Below, in pieces: positions 1-9,224 of a stretch of DNA of 64,000 nucleotides. Made by a program: the position numbers and the translations under genes. This DNA comes from B10-G9 sp964627755. Lineage in GTDB: Bacteria > Chloroflexota > Anaerolineae > Anaerolineales > UBA11858. The stretch spans positions 1 through 64,000 of the forward strand of contig CAZVIH010000076.1 in assembly GCA_964627755.1 (NCBI GenBank), in the 5' to 3' direction. Below the pieces are notes generated by a model, which was not told the origin of the DNA, ran no database searches, and saw nothing but the letters and a program-made list of their open reading frames with translations. Every line of letters begins with the position of its first letter. Position 1 is the first letter of the stretch.

Positions 1-114
1 AGAGCCCTTCCATGAATTCTGGGACTTATTCACCCATGTAAATTCCCCTGAAATTCCCCCTATCGATCACTGCAGGATCAGTCTACCACAATACCAGGCT
101 TCTTTCCATAAATA
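1..114. other. Left edge, no gene seen
   Basis: I see no coding sequence in this edge segment. A short hairpin (CCATAA, 3-nt loop, TTATGG; 106-120) spans the stop codon of the neighbouring minus-strand kinase gene. It has no T-run on the minus strand, so I do not call it a terminator. Confidence 0.5.
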
Positions 115-3100
115 TTATGGTCTGTTTTTCTTTTCCGGCTGGCGAATTGGAATGGCCAGGGAAAAAGTACTACCAACTCCCAGCTCGCTTTTTATCCAGG
201 CGTCACCTCCGTGCCGTTCTGCGATAGACTTGACAATTGCCAATCCCAGTCCGGTTCCGCCTTGTTTATCCTTTTCCCGGCTTTCGACCCGATAAAATTT
301 CTCAAATAAACGCTGCTGGTCCACCGGGGAAATGCCGATCCCGTTGTCCTCAACCTCAAAGATGATCTTTCCGTCCTCCAGTGTATAACGGACCCAAACA
401 TTGCCTCCCTGTTGATTAAAATTGATTGCATTATCTACCAGATTCCTCAAGGCCTGTTGGAGCAAAGCCTTATCGGCCGATATAAATGGAATCGTCTGAT
501 TGGGCGGCGCAACATGCAGTTTGATCTTTTTCTGAGAGGCTCTGATCTTAAATGAATCCGCTACTTCGGAGACAATATCAGGAGCTGAAATCATATCGAG
601 CTTTAATCCCACCTCGGCTTCAATCCTGCCCAGATCAAGCAGGTTTTGAACCAGGTGAGACATGCTCTCAACACCTGTAATAATCTTATGGACATAATTT
701 TGCTGCTGTTCATTCAGTTCACCCACCATCTCTAACATGGTAGCGTAACCGCGCATCAATGTTAATGGGGAGCGAAGGTCATGGCTGACCGTAGCAACAA
801 AATCAGATTTCAATTCATCCATTTCCTTTAGCTGAGAGATATCTCTCAGCACACATACCCGGCCCAATTTATGTTCGCCTGATATAACCGGGGAGGCCGT
901 CGCCAGAAAAATCCTTCCATCTTTTAGTTTAACCTCTTTGGATATTTTCCCACCTTGAACACCATTCAGCAGTTCGATCAACTCCTGTTGATCGGTAATC
1001 CTTTCAATAGATTCCCCTATCCCAAAATCATGTTCGATACCCAGCAGCTCGGCAGCAACAGGATTAGTAAGCAGCAGTTTATCCTGATGGTCAAGCACCA
1101 GGATGGGATCAGGGGTGGAAGCAAGAATTGCGGCCAGTCTTTTCCTGCCGATCTCAGCCCTTCCGAACAGGGAGGAGTTCGTAGCCGCCAAGGCTGCCTG
1201 ACCGGCCAGGGTGACGATATAACGAACTTCGCTGTCAATAAATGTGTGTGGTTCAAGATAAGCCAGCCAGATGGCACCGTAATATCCCTGTTCGTGCTGA
1301 AGGGCAACAATCAAAATTGCTCCCGGCACAGGATCATCTTCCCCAAGATCCAAAAGTGGCATCCTGGCTGGATTCGATAACATCACAGGGGATCGATTGC
1401 GGGCTAATTCCAGGATCTGGGGATCCAGGTACGCAAAAGCCTCGGTATCTTCTCCCTGTCCTATGCTAGTCATTTCAGTGCTTTCTGATAATCCCTCCGG
1501 AAGGACATCCGCATCCAGTACTATCCTAGCTGAGCTGGCCCCTATCTCAAGAGCAGAGGACAGGATTGTTTCAACAGCATCGCCCATCTCCAAAGACGAT
1601 GCCACACCCTGGCTGACTGTGAGCAAACGATTGAGTTCAACCATGCGGTTTTTTAAACTCCGGCGCATCTTTTCAAATGCCCGCCTGAGCTGTCCAACCT
1701 CATCTACGCGCGGCGTCATGCGTAAGGGATGGTCCAATTCACCCTTGGTGATCCGGTCAGCTTCTTTTGTTAAAACATGGAGCGAGTCAGCAACTGAACT
1801 CAACCCAAAATACATCACCGCCATCGTGATCAAAGCAATTAATAACACCACACCGGATAAAGGCGCTGCCAAATCGAGGGCCAGCTGTTGAGCCTTAACC
1901 GCTGGCATGGTCAGCATAACTGTCCAGGGCCGCCCGAGAGCTGATCTGATATACACCAGCTGGCGAATGCCATCCGAAGTAGTCTGTTTTGAAAACACTT
2001 CTTCATGGCGCAGATCAAAACTCGGGAAGAAAACCCCAAAGAGATCCTCCTCGGAAGAATATAAAACCCGACCTTGTTCATCCAGCAAATACCCCACTCC
2101 TCCAAGCTCGTTTATGCCTTTTAGATCGCTGAGAATGGGCTGTGTGAAAGGATTCGATTCTAGGTCGACCAATCCCACCAGCACACCGGATATCTCTCCT
2201 TCGGGTGCTGAAATGCTTCCCATAAAGGTTATGATTGTTTTATTTCCCATCCCGGAAGGGGGTGAAACATAAACTTGTACTGGCACTCCATTAAACGCCG
2301 ATCCCAATCCGACCTGGAATTCTGATGAAAAGGACAGGTTCTGGGTCGTCTGATCGGGATAAGCGCTTATCAATTCAGCATTGGCATCAAATATATAAAA
2401 TTGGGAATAAAACGGAATAGCCCGGAAGCTTTTTTGCAGCACTTGATCCAGATCCTCAGGGGCGGCAAAATCTCCCGACAGGTCAGAGGCATACTGACTG
2501 ATTAAACTCTGTCCGGTATTAAAGAAAAAGGGAATCTTATTTGTAGTTGTTCTGGCAATATTTTCCAGCTGGGCTTGGACCATCTTCTCAGCCGATTTCC
2601 CGGCCACAAACCAGTTTACAAGCAGGAGGACCAGGACCAACACCAAAGTTAATGAGACCACATACTGCAGGAATCGGATTTTTATACTGCTTTCAGAAGG
2701 AGAAGGTTTTAATTTTGATTTGATCCCATCCACCTGGGGAAAAGCTACCAGGGCAAATTCCACAATCAAACCTGCAATAGCAAAACAGGCCGCCACAGCC
2801 ACCACACCTGTTCGGGCATTTGAGATAGCGAAGTCAAGATTTTCTACGACCGAGCCAGATGCCCAGAAAAAAGCCCCCGTGATATTAACCAGGGAATGGA
2901 TAACTGCGATTAACAGGCTAGCCAGAAACGGACGTCTTAAGATACTGAAAATGGCAGTTCGATAGCGTTGGCGGATCGCAACTGATACCAGCATGGCAAA
3001 AAAGGTGAACTCAATGACAGTGAAGGGCGAATGAGTATCCCAATAAGCCAGGCATATCCCTGAGATCAACCCAATTACCGAAGCGCTAGCCGGGCCCAGG

Positions 3101-3423
3101 ATCCAACCAGCGATCAGTGCGGGCACCGCCGCCAGGATCATTAATGCGCCGCCAGTTGGTTCCAGAGACATATTGGGAAGAGGTATTGCCCCCCATTCTG
3201 GTAAGCGAAAGCCGAGGAAAACGGCCGTGATAGGAGCTAGGGTTAACAAAATCCCAAACAGAAACCACTGCTGTTCCTTCATTTCCCGTTGGTAATCACG
3301 CCAATGCCAATTCCCGTAAACCAGTCCAGACACCATCACAATCAACGCCAAAATCCCCAGCCTATTTGAAGGCCAGATCATATATGCGGGGGCATTAAAT
3401 AGGGTAAGAATGAAGGGCATCAT
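115..3423 (-). CDS. Membrane sensor histidine kinase (membrane domain, Cache-like, HAMP, GAF, PAS, HisKA, HATPase)
   Basis: This is a probable two-component sensor kinase that autophosphorylates on histidine. Residues 1-235 are a multi-pass membrane domain. A transmembrane helix near 255-275, an extracytoplasmic Cache-like region (about 276-520) and another helix (525-547) lead into HAMP (548-600), a GAF-like segment (610-760) and PAS (765-865). The H-box is VSHDLRSPL. The ATPase domain has the N-box NAINFN, the G1 box VEDNGIGI and the G2 box GGTGLGLAI. Both catalytic modules look intact. No response regulator is adjacent, so its partner is unknown. Two ATGs are tandem at 3423 and 3420; AGGA lies just upstream, and the second gives the better spacing. 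It is 100 bp downstream of plsC and has its own TATAAT at 3472-3467, so it may be transcribed separately. The ligand cannot be told from sequence. Confidence 0.9.
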   Translation of the reverse strand: MMPFILTLFNAPAYMIWPSNRLGILALIVMVSGLVYGNWHWRDYQREMKEQQWFLFGILLTLAPITAVFLGFRLPEWGAIPLPNMSLEPTGGALMILAAVPALIAGWILGPASASVIGLISGICLAYWDTHSPFTVIEFTFFAMLVSVAIRQRYRTAIFSILRRPFLASLLIAVIHSLVNITGAFFWASGSVVENLDFAISNARTGVVAVAACFAIAGLIVEFALVAFPQVDGIKSKLKPSPSESSIKIRFLQYVVSLTLVLVLVLLLVNWFVAGKSAEKMVQAQLENIARTTTNKIPFFFNTGQSLISQYASDLSGDFAAPEDLDQVLQKSFRAIPFYSQFYIFDANAELISAYPDQTTQNLSFSSEFQVGLGSAFNGVPVQVYVSPPSGMGNKTIITFMGSISAPEGEISGVLVGLVDLESNPFTQPILSDLKGINELGGVGYLLDEQGRVLYSSEEDLFGVFFPSFDLRHEEVFSKQTTSDGIRQLVYIRSALGRPWTVMLTMPAVKAQQLALDLAAPLSGVVLLIALITMAVMYFGLSSVADSLHVLTKEADRITKGELDHPLRMTPRVDEVGQLRRAFEKMRRSLKNRMVELNRLLTVSQGVASSLEMGDAVETILSSALEIGASSARIVLDADVLPEGLSESTEMTSIGQGEDTEAFAYLDPQILELARNRSPVMLSNPARMPLLDLGEDDPVPGAILIVALQHEQGYYGAIWLAYLEPHTFIDSEVRYIVTLAGQAALAATNSSLFGRAEIGRKRLAAILASTPDPILVLDHQDKLLLTNPVAAELLGIEHDFGIGESIERITDQQELIELLNGVQGGKISKEVKLKDGRIFLATASPVISGEHKLGRVCVLRDISQLKEMDELKSDFVATVSHDLRSPLTLMRGYATMLEMVGELNEQQQNYVHKIITGVESMSHLVQNLLDLGRIEAEVGLKLDMISAPDIVSEVADSFKIRASQKKIKLHVAPPNQTIPFISADKALLQQALRNLVDNAINFNQQGGNVWVRYTLEDGKIIFEVEDNGIGISPVDQQRLFEKFYRVESREKDKQGGTGLGLAIVKSIAERHGGDAWIKSELGVGSTFSLAIPIRQPEKKNRP

Positions 3424-3466
3424 TTCCTGGATTGTGTCGATCGGAGTTGGTTAAAATCCATACTCG

Positions 3467-3472
3467 ATTATA
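3467..3472 (-). promoter_or_regulatory. -10 element for the sensor kinase
   Basis: A perfect TATAAT reads on the minus strand about 44 nt before the kinase start. I see no convincing -35 at 16-18 bp, so only the -10 is claimed. Confidence 0.45.
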
Positions 3473-3523
3473 GCATGGTTCAACCCTCAAGTTTCCCCCT
3501 AAGTTTTCTGGAAGGTGATTAGA

Positions 3524-4246
3524 TCAGTCCTCAGGTTCTGGAAAAACCACCGGTTCTCCAGCCAGGATTTTCTCGTATTCAGCATACACTCCCCGATAAT
3601 TTTCAGGAAGCAGGGAAGCCAGCCGAGCCATAATTATATCGGTGTTTTTCTGACGCATAAGCCGCCGCTCTTCTCCACGCCCTTCCAGAGGAGGCAGCTT
3701 GAACGGTTCTCCAACGATCATCTGAATAGGAGGTCGTTTACCCTTTAACCCTTTGTGGAGGAATTCCATTGTATTGCCAACCACAGCCGCAGGGACAACC
3801 AAAGCATCTACTTTGTCAATGATATAAGCAACCCCTGATTTTCCTCGCCGTAAACCTGGTGAATGAGACCGGCCTCCCTCTGGGGAAATCATTAAAGGAC
3901 GATCGTCTTCAAAAACCTTCATTACCTGGTTAAAAACCTCCCTATCGAATTGAGTCCTATCCACCTGAACGCCAGCCCACATTTTCGCTACAATCGATAC
4001 ACCTGGGCGCTCCCAGACTGCCGCTGCCCCAATGATCTCAATGATCTTTGGCCAAAATGCAGCAATAAAAGGCACCTCCACCAGCGAGACATGATTAAAG
4101 ACAACTACATATCTATTATGGTCGGGGATATTTTCCATTCCGTATAATTCAACTTTTCCCAGCAAATGAAAAAAGGTCCTAAAAAAGACCCGCAGAAATC
4201 TCCTGGAAATCCTGGTCCAAATAGATACCCGATATCGGTCGTCCAT
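3524..4246 (-). CDS. plsC: 1-acyl-sn-glycerol-3-phosphate acyltransferase family protein
   Basis: A 240-aa LPLAT/PlsC-family acyltransferase, predicted to transfer a fatty acyl chain to lysophosphatidate or a related lysolipid at the inner membrane face. Motif I is NHVSLVE (His52 to Glu57), so the usual acidic residue of the H-x4-D motif is Glu. Motif III is SPEGGRS (121-127). A hydrophobic N-terminal stretch (about 15-30) could anchor the protein. The start lies 1 bp after the cmk stop, so the two are almost certainly co-transcribed; cmk-plsC adjacency is common in bacteria. The acyl acceptor is inferred only from the family. Confidence 0.88.
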   Translation of the reverse strand: MDDRYRVSIWTRISRRFLRVFFRTFFHLLGKVELYGMENIPDHNRYVVVFNHVSLVEVPFIAAFWPKIIEIIGAAAVWERPGVSIVAKMWAGVQVDRTQFDREVFNQVMKVFEDDRPLMISPEGGRSHSPGLRRGKSGVAYIIDKVDALVVPAAVVGNTMEFLHKGLKGKRPPIQMIVGEPFKLPPLEGRGEERRLMRQKNTDIIMARLASLLPENYRGVYAEYEKILAGEPVVFPEPED

Positions 4247-4247
4247 G

Positions 4248-4937
4248 TTATTCCTTTATCACATTCAGAGCTATTTTTTCGATTTTGGAAACAACTTCTG
4301 AGATACTCATATCATCCGTATTAATTAAAACCGCATCAGCAGCCGCACGTAACGGGGCTATTTCTCTTGTAGAATCAATATTATCCCGTCTTTCCAGCTT
4401 TTTAAGGATCCTGGAAAAATCGACATTTTCCCCGCGTTCCACCCGTTGTTTATATCTGCGATTTGCTCTTTCTTCAACACATGCGTCCAGGTAGATCTTC
4501 AAATCTGCTTCTGGCAGGACAACTGTGCCAATATCCCTGCCAACCATGATCACCTTTCCATTCAACCCGATCCTGCGCTGCTGCTTTGTGAGCGCTTTTC
4601 TTACCCCCGGGTAAGCAGATACTCGAGAAACTCGCGAATCTACTTTCTTCTTTCTGATCTTCCAGGTGACATCGATTCCATCAGCAATGACATCATATTC
4701 TCTGCCATCCTCCTGGGACGGTGGAGCAACATCGATTTTGATCCTGTCCGCCAGATAAGTTACCTTAGACTCATCTTTGGTTGAGATTTTTTTATGCAAG
4801 GCCATCCAGGTCACAGCGCGGTACATCACACCAGTATCAAAAAAAAGATAGCCCCATTTTTTTGCCAGCTGGTTGGCAATGGTCGTTTTCCCAGAAGCGG
4901 CAGGACCATCAATGGCAATGATATTTGGATATTTCAT
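4248..4937 (-). CDS. cmk: Cytidylate kinase
   Basis: Phosphorylates CMP and dCMP using ATP, for nucleotide recycling and CDP-lipid precursors. The P-loop GPAASGKTT sits at the N terminus, followed by DTGVMYRAVTW, typical of Cmk. The CMP-binding region VGRDIGTVV and the lid region (ERANRRYKQR) are present. At 229 aa the length is normal for the family. I chose the ATG at 4937, which has GAGG just upstream, over an in-frame TTG three codons earlier. plsC starts 1 bp after its stop. Confidence 0.95.
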   Translation of the reverse strand: MKYPNIIAIDGPAASGKTTIANQLAKKWGYLFFDTGVMYRAVTWMALHKKISTKDESKVTYLADRIKIDVAPPSQEDGREYDVIADGIDVTWKIRKKKVDSRVSRVSAYPGVRKALTKQQRRIGLNGKVIMVGRDIGTVVLPEADLKIYLDACVEERANRRYKQRVERGENVDFSRILKKLERRDNIDSTREIAPLRAAADAVLINTDDMSISEVVSKIEKIALNVIKE

Positions 4938-4987
4938 ATTCCTCAAGTTTCTACTTATCTGCTTTATTTACAATTCCAGGTTGAACT

Positions 4988-6694
4988 CTAATAACCTGAG
5001 AATATGTCGTTTCGAATCCAGAGGATTATATCCTCTTTTTCCACTGGTCCAGATCGGTAAGCAATCCAACTAATCCAATCAGGCGGGATGATCCCATCCC
5101 ATCCTGGTCTGGTTTCTAGAGTAAAATCCTGGCCGCGATACATTTCCTGGTTAACCTGGAAATATTCAATATCGGATGTGATGATCACCGGGGGTAAACT
5201 GTCCTGATCCAGCGATCCCTGATATTTAAACCCCTCCAGATCACGCAGCGTCCAGCGCAGTGAATCCCAGGAACCTATCACCACTCCCTGGATAGCGTCT
5301 CCGCGTCCGGTGTAAGTGATGCTCGCATCGTAAATTGAATCATGGAGTAATTTGGTCTGTCCCGCGCCTGAGCCATCCGACCAAAAAGAACGGGGATCAC
5401 CCTGGCGAAGATATGCACCTTGAGTCAATGCGGAAAGCATGTAGATTGTCAGCATCGCTGCTGAACCGAGTCCCAACCCTTTCAGAGAAACGGGCCAACC
5501 CCACTCAGCGGCTGCGATAGTCATTGATAAAATCACCATTGCCGATGAAGCCGCAATCAATCCCCACTGCAGGAGAACTGCCCGCGAATTCCCGACCTGG
5601 AAGACCATGCTGGTAAATGTTAACCAGTTCAAAACGATCAAAACTCCAACCAGCCCGGCCATTAGATAAACGACCCAAAAATCTCTCTCCAGATGATAAA
5701 TTCGGAATAATTCTCTGGCAGTAGCGGCCCAAAGCGGAAAAACAAGCCAGATCAGATCAACCGCCTGCCGACCGGGAATTATAAGTAAGACTTGGAGGGA
5801 TAAAACGAACCAGATCGAGCTGAACTTTCCAACTTGATCACCTTTCCGCCAGGATGAGATAAATCCCAAAATGCCAAAAACCAGGATGAATGGATTGCTG
5901 ACAGCCAGGTTAATCAAAACGCGCAGGGGATGAAAACCGCCAGGTTGGATCAAGCCAGTTATAAATTCAGGCAGCGAACCAGCCCAGGCACTTAACCCCT
6001 GAAAATTTCCCAGGAAAAAAGATCCCACCATTATTATCACCAGCAGCGGGACCAGGAAGATTTCAAATATAACCGGCAGTTGGCTTTTTTCGCTTCTAAG
6101 GGATGATAACCTGTTTTGAGCATATCCTCTCAGGTCAAAAACGCCAAGCAGGCTGCTCACAAATGCAGTCAATAACAGCAGCAGGGATCCCAGCCAAAAA
6201 GCAGGACCAGAAAAAAGCCCCATACCAAGGAAGATCACCAACCAACCCAATTTTCCTGAATGGAAGGCTGCTGCTGCCAGAAGGATAAAAACGAGAGCAG
6301 ACATGGGACTGGCTGCTATTCTGGAAACCGATGCCAATGCCGGGTCAAAAGCCAATCCGGCCGCAAGTATCAAGGCAGGGGTATGGTCCAGCCGTTTTCT
6401 CAGCAGAAAAGGAACCCAGATGATAAAACTGCCAACAAGAGCCGGCCAGAAGCGGGCCAGGAAATCACTCCCGTCAAATAATGAGAACAGGACCTCTGTA
6501 AAGGACAGGTAACCAACCTGGGATCCTACTGGGATTGACTCTCCCAGGTGAAGCTGCCAGGCTTGATACGCCCAGGCTGCTTCCGAATCTACCAGGGGTG
6601 ACCTCCCAAGCAGCATCAGGCGCAACAGCAGGGCTGTTATAAAGATCAGGCTGTATATGAGTATTTCTCTTGTTATCCTGCTTTCTTTGTTCAT
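4988..6694 (-). CDS. Polytopic membrane protein, GT-C (PMT/GT39-like) family
   Basis: A strongly hydrophobic protein of about 568 aa with roughly a dozen predicted membrane segments. After the first helix comes a short acidic loop, SPLVDSEAAWAYQAW, at the position where GT-C glycosyltransferases carry the acidic residues that bind the lipid-phosphate sugar donor. The soluble C-terminal part (about 445-568) would be extracytoplasmic. It closes a run of four large GT-C-like membrane proteins, so a role in sugar transfer from a polyprenyl-phosphate carrier is likely. Donor and acceptor are unknown. The start is uncertain: an in-frame TTG lies three codons upstream of the chosen ATG, and no strong ribosome binding site is visible. 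Confidence 0.72.
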   Translation of the reverse strand: MNKESRITREILIYSLIFITALLLRLMLLGRSPLVDSEAAWAYQAWQLHLGESIPVGSQVGYLSFTEVLFSLFDGSDFLARFWPALVGSFIIWVPFLLRKRLDHTPALILAAGLAFDPALASVSRIAASPMSALVFILLAAAAFHSGKLGWLVIFLGMGLFSGPAFWLGSLLLLLTAFVSSLLGVFDLRGYAQNRLSSLRSEKSQLPVIFEIFLVPLLVIIMVGSFFLGNFQGLSAWAGSLPEFITGLIQPGGFHPLRVLINLAVSNPFILVFGILGFISSWRKGDQVGKFSSIWFVLSLQVLLIIPGRQAVDLIWLVFPLWAATARELFRIYHLERDFWVVYLMAGLVGVLIVLNWLTFTSMVFQVGNSRAVLLQWGLIAASSAMVILSMTIAAAEWGWPVSLKGLGLGSAAMLTIYMLSALTQGAYLRQGDPRSFWSDGSGAGQTKLLHDSIYDASITYTGRGDAIQGVVIGSWDSLRWTLRDLEGFKYQGSLDQDSLPPVIITSDIEYFQVNQEMYRGQDFTLETRPGWDGIIPPDWISWIAYRSGPVEKEDIILWIRNDIFSGY

Positions 6695-6741
6695 ACTGTC
6701 CAATCCTGTCGAGATGAATTCCTATATTCCTGTACTGGTAT

Positions 6742-9216
6742 TTAATTTGATGAGGCGGGAGGTATCTGGAAGATCGTCAACCGGTCATTTTGGAATACAG
6801 GTTGGAGGTGCAAAATGAACTTGTCGGCATTCAACCCATTGGGGCAATTTTCACTGCCAGCGGCATATTTAGTATATTCCACATCGCCAATCGCCAGATA
6901 AAGGACGTTATACTTTTCCAGCACAGATTTGGCAACCTCCCATTGATGAGTACAGTAAAGTGTAGCTAGATCTTCTTTTCGGGGGTTAACTAATTCAGAG
7001 TTTCCCCGCCACTGGACTTCATGAAAATCCCAGCCCAGAATTGTTGTATTCCCGGTATATGTGGACAAACGGGAATGGGCAGTTGAATAACTTTCACCTG
7101 CTGCCTCAGCAATGACGCCGCTGGGTGCATTCCGGAGCCATTCGACACCTTCATAATCTGATTCCGGATAGAGATAGGCTCCGTCCAATGATAAACCAGC
7201 CTCTCTGGTGAAATTATTAGTTTTAGTTTGTATACCAAGTATTGTGTAAAACAAACCCATTACCATTGACAGGGTTAAACCGCTATAAATCAAATATCGC
7301 CAGGGTGTTTTTAGAGACTGAAATAATCTTACTGTACCATAAGCGGCAGCAATGCTCCACAACAGCCAGGCTTGATAATAGAACTTAAATATTGTATTGA
7401 TCCTGTATCCAAATAGATCTTTCAGGAATAAGAACTCGGGGAATAATACCAGAGTCATTCCGGCAATGATCAATACCAAAACAAAGCTGTTGGCGGATTT
7501 TTCGGGTAGATGAATTTTGTTCTTTTCCTGTGGTTTTTTATGGAAGATCAATCCCCAACCAAGGATTGAGAGAGCGATGATGGTGATCAATGTACCTGGG
7601 ATCATAACTCTGCGCCGCAATCCTTCCACCAGAACCTGGTTCAATTCAAATCCCCCGACCGATCCCAGAAATAAGGGAAGAAGCTCAGTGCCGTCCGCTC
7701 TTAGCGGGAACCAGCCCATCAACCCGACCATCAGCAGCATCAGCACTAATAAACCCAGAACCAGCGAGCCTGTTAATGCCAGTCCGGTACCGGGGCTGCC
7801 AACAGGTTCCTTTTTCTTCCAGCCTGTGATCAACCAGGCAAAAATCGGCACTAAGAGCGGTCCAAACATAACCCAGAATTGGTTTCCTTTAGTTATATAT
7901 AAAACATTAGGAATAATGCCCCCAGCCTGGGAAGCAAACCCAAGGTACCAGGGAAAGTACATCACTCCGCCTGTCAAACCCAGGGTCGTGCCGAAGAACA
8001 GGAAATCCCTGACTAATTCAACAGTCTGCCAATTTGATTGATCTCGTTGATTGCGCAGAGCATAAACACCGGCCAGTATACCGACATACATCGGAAAGTT
8101 CCAAATATTCAGAAAAGCCATACCACCTGCCAGCCAGGCTAAGATCAGGAAGAAAAGCGGGGAAATTTCAATAGGTACCAGTGTGATCCAGCGGAATGAT
8201 TTACTTTTAGGGCGTAGAAAAAGCGCCAGGGCAAATCCTAATATCAGGAACACATAAGGTATCGAGAGCACATGGGGATGAAGGTCAGACAGTAAGAATG
8301 AGAAAAATGGGAACTCACTGATCACTTCTTTGCCAAAACCGGAAAAATCGTAATCCTGAATCACCCGGGAAGCACGCCACCACCACCAATGGCCAAATGA
8401 GTCCCCGAGCGGCGGATCGACCAGATTTTGTATATCCAGCCAGTTCCAGAAAGGCGAACTGGTCTGTTCAGGTAATCCTCGCCAGAACAACTCTTTAGAA
8501 TGAAGATAGTGCAGAAAACCTTCCCAGTTGCTAAGGATCAGAGTAAAAAATGGTCCTAATAAGGCTGGGAGGAGCTGAAAGTCTTTTTTACCTGTCCTCA
8601 ATGCCAGCAGGTTATATAAAATACCAAATGATCCAAGTGCAGCCAGGGCAAAGGTCAGTGATACACCCAGGTTGAAAGCAATGCTGCCGAGAGTGCCGGC
8701 AAATTTAGCCAGCATAGCAACCATAACATAACCAAAGTAATAATAGGAAATCGCATAACCTGATAACCAGGGGTCTTTGGGGGGCAGGGTATCGGAGTAC
8801 AGGATGGCATTGATAAATGCCAGCTCCATCGGTTTTTCTGTCCCCAGAATCTCGGGATTCAGTGACCGGATCAAAGCCCACCCGGCAAAAGCCGCCAGAA
8901 AGAGGATTTCCGTGGTAATGATTAAACGCCAGCTGGATCGAATCCAATCCCAAAGGTCTGCAGTCCCTCTCTTTCGCAGAACCAGCAGGCTGGATCCTAT
9001 AACAAGCAAAAAAGTAAAGATCAATCCAGCCATGTTATTGGCTGTAAATCCGAGGCGGCCCAGGATCCAGTACAAGTAACCCCAGAGCAGTAATCCGAAG
9101 ATTTTTGAAAAAGTGAAACCACGGCCCGGGATATCAGAGAGCGTGTGGAATAAGAGTGGAAAAACAATCCATCCCAGAGCAGTGACAAGCACATACCAGG
9201 CTATAAAATCAAGCAT
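6742..9216 (-). CDS. DUF2298 ('YYY') integral membrane protein
   Basis: An 824-aa protein of the DUF2298/Chlor_Arch_YYY family, recognised by the signature AISYYYFGYVMVAMLAKF after the conserved EKPMELAF and DPWLSGY segments. More than fifteen hydrophobic stretches are followed by a soluble tail of about 170 aa, presumably extracytoplasmic. The family's biochemical role is not established; the GT-C-like layout and neighbours suggest glycosyl transfer at the outer face of the membrane. It starts 8 bp after the stop of the larger paralogue, with AGGAAA before the ATG. This gene corresponds to the 'free' form of the domain, and its upstream neighbour carries the domain fused to a GT39-like half. 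Confidence 0.85.
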   Translation of the reverse strand: MLDFIAWYVLVTALGWIVFPLLFHTLSDIPGRGFTFSKIFGLLLWGYLYWILGRLGFTANNMAGLIFTFLLVIGSSLLVLRKRGTADLWDWIRSSWRLIITTEILFLAAFAGWALIRSLNPEILGTEKPMELAFINAILYSDTLPPKDPWLSGYAISYYYFGYVMVAMLAKFAGTLGSIAFNLGVSLTFALAALGSFGILYNLLALRTGKKDFQLLPALLGPFFTLILSNWEGFLHYLHSKELFWRGLPEQTSSPFWNWLDIQNLVDPPLGDSFGHWWWWRASRVIQDYDFSGFGKEVISEFPFFSFLLSDLHPHVLSIPYVFLILGFALALFLRPKSKSFRWITLVPIEISPLFFLILAWLAGGMAFLNIWNFPMYVGILAGVYALRNQRDQSNWQTVELVRDFLFFGTTLGLTGGVMYFPWYLGFASQAGGIIPNVLYITKGNQFWVMFGPLLVPIFAWLITGWKKKEPVGSPGTGLALTGSLVLGLLVLMLLMVGLMGWFPLRADGTELLPLFLGSVGGFELNQVLVEGLRRRVMIPGTLITIIALSILGWGLIFHKKPQEKNKIHLPEKSANSFVLVLIIAGMTLVLFPEFLFLKDLFGYRINTIFKFYYQAWLLWSIAAAYGTVRLFQSLKTPWRYLIYSGLTLSMVMGLFYTILGIQTKTNNFTREAGLSLDGAYLYPESDYEGVEWLRNAPSGVIAEAAGESYSTAHSRLSTYTGNTTILGWDFHEVQWRGNSELVNPRKEDLATLYCTHQWEVAKSVLEKYNVLYLAIGDVEYTKYAAGSENCPNGLNADKFILHLQPVFQNDRLTIFQIPPASSN

Positions 9217-9224
9217 AATATTTC

